This document shows positions 59,146 to 64,000 of a stretch of DNA of 64,000 nt, one piece after another; the first letter of the stretch is position 1, and each line of letters begins with the position of its first letter. A model generated the notes under the pieces. That model was not told the DNA's origin. It made no database searches and saw only the letters and a program-made list of their open reading frames with translations. The DNA is from Acidovorax radicis N35 (GTDB lineage Bacteria > Pseudomonadota > Gammaproteobacteria > Burkholderiales > Burkholderiaceae_C). Where the stretch lies: the NCBI RefSeq assembly GCF_000204195.1, contig NZ_AFBG01000020.1:620001-684000 (forward strand), written 5' to 3'. A program made the position numbers and the translations under genes.

Positions 59146-60804
59146 ATGACCTCGATCTTTGACCAGCACCTGCCTCGCACCGAAGCCAACTTCGCTGCCT
59201 TGTCCCCCCTGTCGTTCATCGAGCGCACGGCCGAGGTCTACCCCGACCGCCTGGCCATCGTGCATGGCCCGCTGCGCCAGACCTGGGGGGCAACCTACGC
59301 GCGCTGCCGCCAGCTGGCCAGTGCCCTGGTGCAGGCAGGCATCGGCAAGAACGACACGGTGGCCGTCATGCTGCCCAACACCCCACCCATGGTGGAGGCA
59401 CACTTTGGCGTGCCCATGGCAGGCGCCGTGCTCAATGCGCTCAACACCCGGCTGGACCCCGAGGCCATTGCCTTCATGCTCGACCACGGCGAGGCCAAGG
59501 CCGTCATCGTGGACCCCGAGTTCACTGGCACCATGGCCAAGGCGCTGGCCGTGCGCACTGGCACCACGCCCATCCGCGTGATCGAGGTGCAGGACGCGCT
59601 GTACGGCCCTGCCGCGCAGAGCCTGGGCGGCACGGACTACGAAGCCTTTGTCGCCATGGGTGACCCGACTTTTGCCTGGAGGCTGCCCGACGACGAGTGG
59701 GACGCGATTGCGCTCAACTATACCAGTGGCACCACCGGCAACCCCAAGGGCGTGGTCTACCACCACCGGGGCGCGGCCAGCAACGCCATCAGCAACGTGC
59801 TGGAGTGGGACATGCCCAAGCACGCCGTGTACCTGTGGACCTTGCCCATGTTCCACTGCAACGGCTGGTGCTTTCCCTGGACCATCGCGGCCCGCGCGGG
59901 CGTCAACGTCTGCCTGCGGCGTGTGGACGCCCAGGCCATCTTCGACGCGATCCGCCAGCATGGCGTGACCCACTACTGCGGCGCGCCCATCGTGCACGGC
60001 CTGCTGGTCAATGCGCCGGATGCAATGAAGTCCGGTGTGCAGAGCCTTGCACAAGGGGGCGTCAAGGCCATGGTGGCGGGCGCTGCGCCCCCGGCCTCGA
60101 TGATCGAGGGCATGGAGAAGATGGGGTTCGACCTGACCCACGTGTACGGCCTGACCGAGGTCTACGGCCCCGCCACCGTGTGCGCCAAACACGAGGCCTG
60201 GGACGCGCTCGACATCGGCGAACGCGCCCGCCTCAATGCCCGCCAGGGCGTGCGCTACCACCTGGAGCGCGACGTGCGCGTGCTGGACCCGGAGACCATG
60301 CTGCCCGTGCCGCAGGACGGCGAAACCATGGGCGAGATCATGTTCAAGGGCAACATCGCCATGAAGGGCTACCTCAAGAACCCCAAGGCCACCGACGAGG
60401 CGTTTGCGGGCGGTTGGTTCCACAGCGGCGATCTGGCCGTGCAGTACCCCGACGGCTACATCAAGATCAAGGACCGCAGCAAGGACATCATCATCTCGGG
60501 CGGCGAGAACATCTCGTCCATCGAGGTCGAAGACGTGCTCTACCGCCACCCCGACGTGCTGGCCGCCGCCGTGGTGGCCAAGCCCGATGCGAAGTGGGGC
60601 GAAACGCCGTGTGCCTTCGTCGAGCTGAAGGCCGGGGCCACGGCCACGGCCGAAGACATCGTGGCGCATTGCAAGAAGCACCTGGCGGGCTTCAAGGTGC
60701 CCCGCGCCGTGGTGTTTGGCGATCTGCCAAAGACCAGCACGGGCAAGATCCAGAAGTTCGAGCTGCGCAAGCTGGCGGGGTCGGCGGCGGCCATCGACGT
60801 CTGA
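59146..60804 (+). CDS. Acyl-CoA synthetase (AMP-forming, AlkK/medium-chain type)
   Basis: A 552-residue adenylate-forming ligase that activates a carboxylic acid to its CoA ester. The P-loop-like YTSGTTGNPKG begins at residue 192, the ATP-binding VYGLTEVYGPATVCAKHEAW and the hinge/catalytic region DRSKDIIISGGENISSIEVE are present, and the C-terminal lysine is in PKTSTGKIQK. HRGAASNAISNVLEWDM and MFHCNGWCFPW are typical of the medium-chain/AlkK-type group. Monocistronic; its stop is only 9 bp from the convergent next gene. Substrate likely a medium-chain or branched acid. Confidence 0.93.
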   Translation: MTSIFDQHLPRTEANFAALSPLSFIERTAEVYPDRLAIVHGPLRQTWGATYARCRQLASALVQAGIGKNDTVAVMLPNTPPMVEAHFGVPMAGAVLNALNTRLDPEAIAFMLDHGEAKAVIVDPEFTGTMAKALAVRTGTTPIRVIEVQDALYGPAAQSLGGTDYEAFVAMGDPTFAWRLPDDEWDAIALNYTSGTTGNPKGVVYHHRGAASNAISNVLEWDMPKHAVYLWTLPMFHCNGWCFPWTIAARAGVNVCLRRVDAQAIFDAIRQHGVTHYCGAPIVHGLLVNAPDAMKSGVQSLAQGGVKAMVAGAAPPASMIEGMEKMGFDLTHVYGLTEVYGPATVCAKHEAWDALDIGERARLNARQGVRYHLERDVRVLDPETMLPVPQDGETMGEIMFKGNIAMKGYLKNPKATDEAFAGGWFHSGDLAVQYPDGYIKIKDRSKDIIISGGENISSIEVEDVLYRHPDVLAAAVVAKPDAKWGETPCAFVELKAGATATAEDIVAHCKKHLAGFKVPRAVVFGDLPKTSTGKIQKFELRKLAGSAAAIDV

Positions 60805-60813
60805 TCATCCGGC

Positions 60814-61077
60814 TCAGCCAAAACCGCACGCCAGCGTCTGCCGGCCGCCATCCAGGTTGTATTCGGACTTCCAGTAGTGCCGGTCTTCGATGGCGGTGAA
60901 TTCCACGCCAGGCCCGGTCGGGTAGGCTGCTGCGAACGGGCGGCGCAGGATGACGAGCAGCTCGCACTGGGGCGGCCAGTCCGCCACCTCGTCGATAGTG
61001 TTGCCCCGCGCCAGCTCGGCCTCCAGGATCACGCGCAGCGGGGCGGCCAGGGCGGCGGGAATCTGCTGGCGGCTCAT
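60814..61077 (-). CDS. Small hypothetical protein
   Basis: An 87-residue protein, probably cytoplasmic. It has a helical start (QQIPAALAAPLRVILEAELA), then beta segments ending GRQTLACGFG. It overlaps the gene before it by 4 bp (ATGA), so the two are translationally coupled. No family recognised. Confidence 0.72.
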   Translation of the reverse strand: MSRQQIPAALAAPLRVILEAELARGNTIDEVADWPPQCELLVILRRPFAAAYPTGPGVEFTAIEDRHYWKSEYNLDGGRQTLACGFG

Positions 61078-61571
61078 GCGCGGGGCTGGCTGGCGGCAAC
61101 GGGCTTTGGCGACTGTTCGGGCGGTGCATCGCCCAGCAGCCGCTGCAGGGCCAGCACCTGCCACCGGTGCTCCGGCTCGAAGGCCGAGAGGTCTTGCACC
61201 GCATACCCCCCATACGCATACACCGTGGCATAGGCCGCGTAGCTGGCGGCCTCCAGCGCCCGGCCCGCCAGCGCGTTGGCCACGGCGTAGGTGGCAGACA
61301 CGGCGGCATGGGCCGATCCGTCCAGCGACTGCGAGCCCCGGTGGTGCGAGGCCACTTCCTTGAGCCGGGCGGCTGCGTTGGCCAACGTGGCGGCATCCAC
61401 CGTGCCTGCCGTGAACGCGGCCAGGGTGTCCAGGCCCGCGATGGCCTCCGGGTCTTCCAGCAGGTGGCGCACGCGCTGCACACAGGCCAGGCCAAACGCG
61501 AGGCGCAGCGGGGTCTGGGCGTCGCTGGCCAGCCCACAGTCGGCAGCCAGTTGGGTGAGAGCGGCGTTCAT
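61074..61571 (-). CDS. Helical hypothetical protein, paired with the next small gene
   Basis: A 165-residue, Ala-rich all-helical protein. The C-terminal half (LAGRALEAASYAAYATVYAY, then GGYAVQDLSAFEPEHRWQVL) resembles the helical repeats of immunity-like proteins, but the similarity is only in composition. The start was set at the ATG 9 bp after GGAAAGG; other in-frame ATGs lie 9 and 30 bp upstream. It overlaps the downstream hypothetical by 4 bp. Function unknown. Confidence 0.7.
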   Translation of the reverse strand: MNAALTQLAADCGLASDAQTPLRLAFGLACVQRVRHLLEDPEAIAGLDTLAAFTAGTVDAATLANAAARLKEVASHHRGSQSLDGSAHAAVSATYAVANALAGRALEAASYAAYATVYAYGGYAVQDLSAFEPEHRWQVLALQRLLGDAPPEQSPKPVAASQPRA

Positions 61572-61609
61572 GGCGTGCATCCTTTCCGGCAGCTGATCCA
61601 TTTGCGAAT

Positions 61610-61668
61610 TTTTGCTATCAATTAAATAGCTGCTTGAGCAATCAGTACAAGCGCCAGGGCCTGTTTTA
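61610..61668 (+). repeat. Dispersed intergenic repeat, copy G
   Basis: TTTGCTATCAATTAAATAGC, TGCTTGAGCAATCAGTAC, then AAGCGCCAGGGCCTGTTTT: the best-preserved ends of the seven copies. It lies 39 bp upstream of the 165-residue hypothetical gene. Confidence 0.72.
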
Positions 61669-61762
61669 ATCTAAAAAAAGTGCTTTGCGGCAGGCGCAGG
61701 ACATTGTGGCGGCCCGTGGTCTCCGCGTCGAGGTGGGCAGGGGGATCGGCTTTGCCCGCTGG

Positions 61763-62668
61763 CTATGCGGCAAGGCCCTCCAGCCAGACCCGGGGCGACA
61801 TGCCCAGCTTCTGCGCAAACACGCGCGACAGCGCCGAGGGGTTTGCATAACCCAGCTCGTTGGCAATCGACTTCAACGACCGGCCGTTGCGCAGATGGGC
61901 CTGCGCCAGCGTCAGCCGCCAGTGCGCCAGGTAGTCGGCGGGGGTGTCGCCCACCACCGCCTTGAAGCGCGCAGCAAACGCGCTGCGCGACATGCCCGCC
62001 TGCGCCGCCATCTGCGCCAGGCTCCAGGGCTGGCCCGGGGCATCGTGCAGGGCGGTGAGGGCGCGGGCCAGGGGCGAGTCGGCCAGGCCCGTGAGCAGGC
62101 CCGGTGGCATGGCTGCCTCCTGGGGGTGGTCTAGCAGCCAGCGCAACAGCTGGAGCAGCACCACTTCAAAGAGCCGGTCGGCCAGCACGCGGTGCCCGCA
62201 GCGCAGGCGGTCGGTTTCGGCAAACAGCAAGTCCAGGGACTGCTGCAGCCCGTCCACCTTGCCCAGGGGCAGCAGCACCAGCGGGGGCAGGGCGCGGGCC
62301 AGCGGGTGGCTGGCGCCGCCGTCAAAGTCCAGTGCGGCGCAGGTGAAGTCCGAGCCCTCGGTGGGCGCGTTGTGGAAGAAGTGCTCCAGCGGCCGGGCAT
62401 AGAAGAGCAGGCTGGGCTCGCGCACCTCCAGCCGCTCCGGTGGGCCCGCCTGGGGCTGGTGGGTGACCACCATTTCCCCGTGCCGCAGCACATGCAGAAA
62501 GCCACGCCCGGGCGCCGCCGCAAAGTGCGTGACGCCGCACAGCGGCCCACTGTGGAACAGATGGGCGCGCACCCGAAAGCGCTCCAGCAGCGACGACAAC
62601 CGGTCAAACGGCACGGGTGCCGGCGCCGGTGTTGGCAAGGGCATGGTGCAGTTGTCTAGGGCATTCAT
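61763..62668 (-). CDS. AraC family transcriptional regulator (cupin_6 type)
   Basis: A 301-residue regulator. Residues about 15-175 form the cupin-like sensor (FRVRAHLFHSGPLCGVTHF, RGFLHVLRHGEMVVTH) and residues about 195-295 the two helix-turn-helix motifs (WSLAQMAAQAGMSRSAFAAR and RSLKSIANELGYANPSALSR). It diverges from the AhpD-like gene and is presumably its activator. A second ATG, MPLPTPAPAP, could also start it. Confidence 0.92.
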   Translation of the reverse strand: MNALDNCTMPLPTPAPAPVPFDRLSSLLERFRVRAHLFHSGPLCGVTHFAAAPGRGFLHVLRHGEMVVTHQPQAGPPERLEVREPSLLFYARPLEHFFHNAPTEGSDFTCAALDFDGGASHPLARALPPLVLLPLGKVDGLQQSLDLLFAETDRLRCGHRVLADRLFEVVLLQLLRWLLDHPQEAAMPPGLLTGLADSPLARALTALHDAPGQPWSLAQMAAQAGMSRSAFAARFKAVVGDTPADYLAHWRLTLAQAHLRNGRSLKSIANELGYANPSALSRVFAQKLGMSPRVWLEGLAA

Positions 62669-62817
62669 GGTGTTTGGATGATTTGGTATGAATTATGGAT
62701 TATTCATGCCAAATTGTGCAACGCCACCCAAGACACTGCAGAGGTGCTGTGTTTCAGCACCCGGCCTTCACAACGGCGCCGGTCACCCAACCTGCCAACA
62801 CTTTCAAGGAAAACACC

Positions 62818-63384
62818 ATGTCCGCTACCGCCCTCTCCACTGCCCGCGTTGCCCTTGTGGACCGCACCACCGCCACCGGCCCGGTGCGCACGGTGCTCGA
62901 CCAGATCCACGGCGCCTTCGGCGCCACGCCCCACATGTTCCGCGCGGTGGCCAACTCGCCCGCCGCGCTGCAAAGCATGTGGTCCGCCTTTGGCGCGCTG
63001 GGTGGCGGCGTGATTGGCGCTGCGCTGGGCGAGCAGATCGCCGTGGCCGTGGCCAACCGCAATGCCTGCGACTACTGCCTGGCCGCCCACACGGCGCTGG
63101 GCCGCAAGGCGGGCGTGAGCGGCGATGACCTGGCCGCCGCGCAGTCGGGCGAATCGGCCGACCCGCGCACCGCTGCCGTGCTGCGCTTTGCGCTCCAACT
63201 GGTCAACGGACGCGGCCAGGTCGATGCCGCCGACGTGCAGGCGCTGCGAGGCCACGGCTTGAGCGACGAGCACATCGTCGAGATCGTCGCCCATGTGGCG
63301 CTCAATCTGTTCACCAACTACGTGAACGTGGCGCTCGCGGTGCCGGTGGATTTCCCCGGCGTCAAGCTGCGCCCCGCGCGCTGA
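62818..63384 (+). CDS. Carboxymuconolactone decarboxylase / AhpD family protein
   Basis: A 188-residue peroxidase-like protein. The redox motif NACDYCLAAH (Cys-x-x-Cys with His) identifies the AhpD/CMD family, and PHMFRAVANSPAAL precedes it. AhpD-type proteins reduce hydroperoxides with a thiol partner. The AAGGAAA site precedes the ATG. Regulated from the 149-bp spacer shared with the AraC gene. Physiological role not known. Confidence 0.92.
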   Translation: MSATALSTARVALVDRTTATGPVRTVLDQIHGAFGATPHMFRAVANSPAALQSMWSAFGALGGGVIGAALGEQIAVAVANRNACDYCLAAHTALGRKAGVSGDDLAAAQSGESADPRTAAVLRFALQLVNGRGQVDAADVQALRGHGLSDEHIVEIVAHVALNLFTNYVNVALAVPVDFPGVKLRPAR

Positions 63385-63532
63385 CCTGCGGGGCTGCGCG
63401 CAGCCTGCCGCTGCGCGGGGGTGCGCGCAGTCCAAGGTACTGCCGGCCCACGCGACGTGGCCTGCATCCGCCGCAACTGCCGCGAAAACCCCTGGGACAG
63501 GGAGCGGGGCAGATTCTGGGGCTTGCAGGGCT

Positions 63533-63559
63533 GCATGCGTGCGGTTTTGTCACGCATGC
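63533..63559. other. Inverted repeat between the AhpD-like and flavoprotein genes
   Basis: GCATGCGTG and CACGCATGC form a perfect 9-bp stem around a 9-nt loop in the 257-bp spacer. It has no T tract, so it is a candidate operator for the following gene or a weak transcription end. Confidence 0.5.
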
Positions 63560-63641
63560 CGGGCGGGAATGTCGTTTGTCAGTGTGGCAGCCGTGCCGCA
63601 CCATGGCCTGTCCCTTGTCCTCCCCCGAAAGAGAAACCGCC

Positions 63642-64000
63642 ATGACCACGCCCCGCGACGAGTACGCCATTGACACCCTTGTGCGCCTGGATGCACTGCT
63701 GGGGGTCCTCAGCGATGCCTCCCTGCACAAGGAGGTACCCCACGTGCACCCGGCCTACCGCGCCATGATCGAGGCCTCGCCGTTCGCGGTGCTGGCCACC
63801 ACCGGCCCGGGTGGGCTCGATGCATCGCCGCGTGGCGACCCTCCGGGCTTCGTCCAGCTGCAGGACGATAAAACCCTGCTGCTGCCCGAGCGTCGGGGCA
63901 ACAACCGCGCCGACAGCCTGCGCAACATCGTGGCCGATCCGCGCGTGGCGCTGCTCTTTCTCATCCCCGGCGTGGGTGAAACCCTGCGCGTGAACGGCCG
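63642..64000 (+). CDS. Pyridoxamine 5'-phosphate oxidase family FMN protein (cut by window edge)
   Basis: The first 119 residues of a flavin-binding split-barrel protein. The segments LATTGPGGLDASPRGDPPG, LLPERRGNNRADSLRNIVAD and PRVALLFLIPGVGETLRVNG match the MSMEG_1061-like subgroup. The GAAAGAGAAA site precedes the ATG. The gene runs out of the window at 64000, so the C-terminal part of about 80 residues is missing. Substrate unknown. Confidence 0.88.
   Translation, partial: MTTPRDEYAIDTLVRLDALLGVLSDASLHKEVPHVHPAYRAMIEASPFAVLATTGPGGLDASPRGDPPGFVQLQDDKTLLLPERRGNNRADSLRNIVADPRVALLFLIPGVGETLRVNG

Noticed and set aside
61074..61571. Calling the 165-residue protein an Imm5-type immunity protein
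   Set aside because: The likeness is only Ala-rich helical composition; no specific motif or toxin neighbour was found.

Overview
The window looks like a chromosomal segment of a Comamonadaceae betaproteobacterium, most likely Acidovorax or a close relative. This is inferred from the very high GC content, the betaproteobacterial gene families (Bug-type solute receptors, PpsR/PpsA, a long lysine/alanine-rich RpoD), and a dispersed intergenic repeat of a kind I associate with this family. It is mostly housekeeping and nutrient-acquisition DNA. I see no rRNA, tRNA, CRISPR array, prophage or intact insertion sequence.

Left part (1-13000) is dominated by iron and oxidative stress. A TonB-dependent siderophore receptor (cut by the left edge) lies downstream of a DUF3649-PepSY-DUF3325 inner-membrane operon that is preceded by a Fur-box-like site. 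Then come a MarR regulator with a GNAT acetyltransferase, bacterioferritin, a secreted lipoprotein with a carbohydrate-binding module and a beta-propeller, an FTR1 iron permease, and ahpC-ahpF. From 13287 to 17382 a GlxA-type AraC regulator diverges from an SDR-hydrolase-thiolase operon. From 17431 to 24133 a Fur-box promoter drives a tightly overlapping heme-uptake operon (receptor, unknown small protein, HmuS, HmuT, HmuU, HmuV). It is followed by a heavy-metal RND efflux cluster (24246-31325), three of whose periplasmic proteins begin with His-rich segments.

The middle (31326-36000) is gene-poor and holds a 1067-residue protein of unknown function plus a small membrane protein. It is followed by the divergent ppsR/ppsA pair, a DUF4212/sodium-solute symporter pair, a small hypothetical gene, an FKBP isomerase and an HxlR regulator. 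A LysR regulator diverges from an HMG-CoA-lyase-like / CoA-transferase / Bug receptor operon (43793-48169). A chemoreceptor and a second, orphan Bug receptor follow.

The right part has a 183-bp long palindromic element (51174-51356), then rpoD and dnaG. Divergent from dnaG is a coupled gene pair encoding a periplasmic binding protein and a membrane diguanylate cyclase, followed by an acyl-CoA synthetase. Next are two small unknown proteins, an AraC regulator divergent from an AhpD-like carboxymuconolactone decarboxylase family protein, and a flavin-binding pyridoxamine-oxidase-like protein cut by the right edge. Seven copies of the dispersed repeat sit only between genes. The best candidates for undescribed biology are the 1067-residue protein, the 183-bp palindromic element, the binding protein/cyclase pair and the His-rich efflux cluster.
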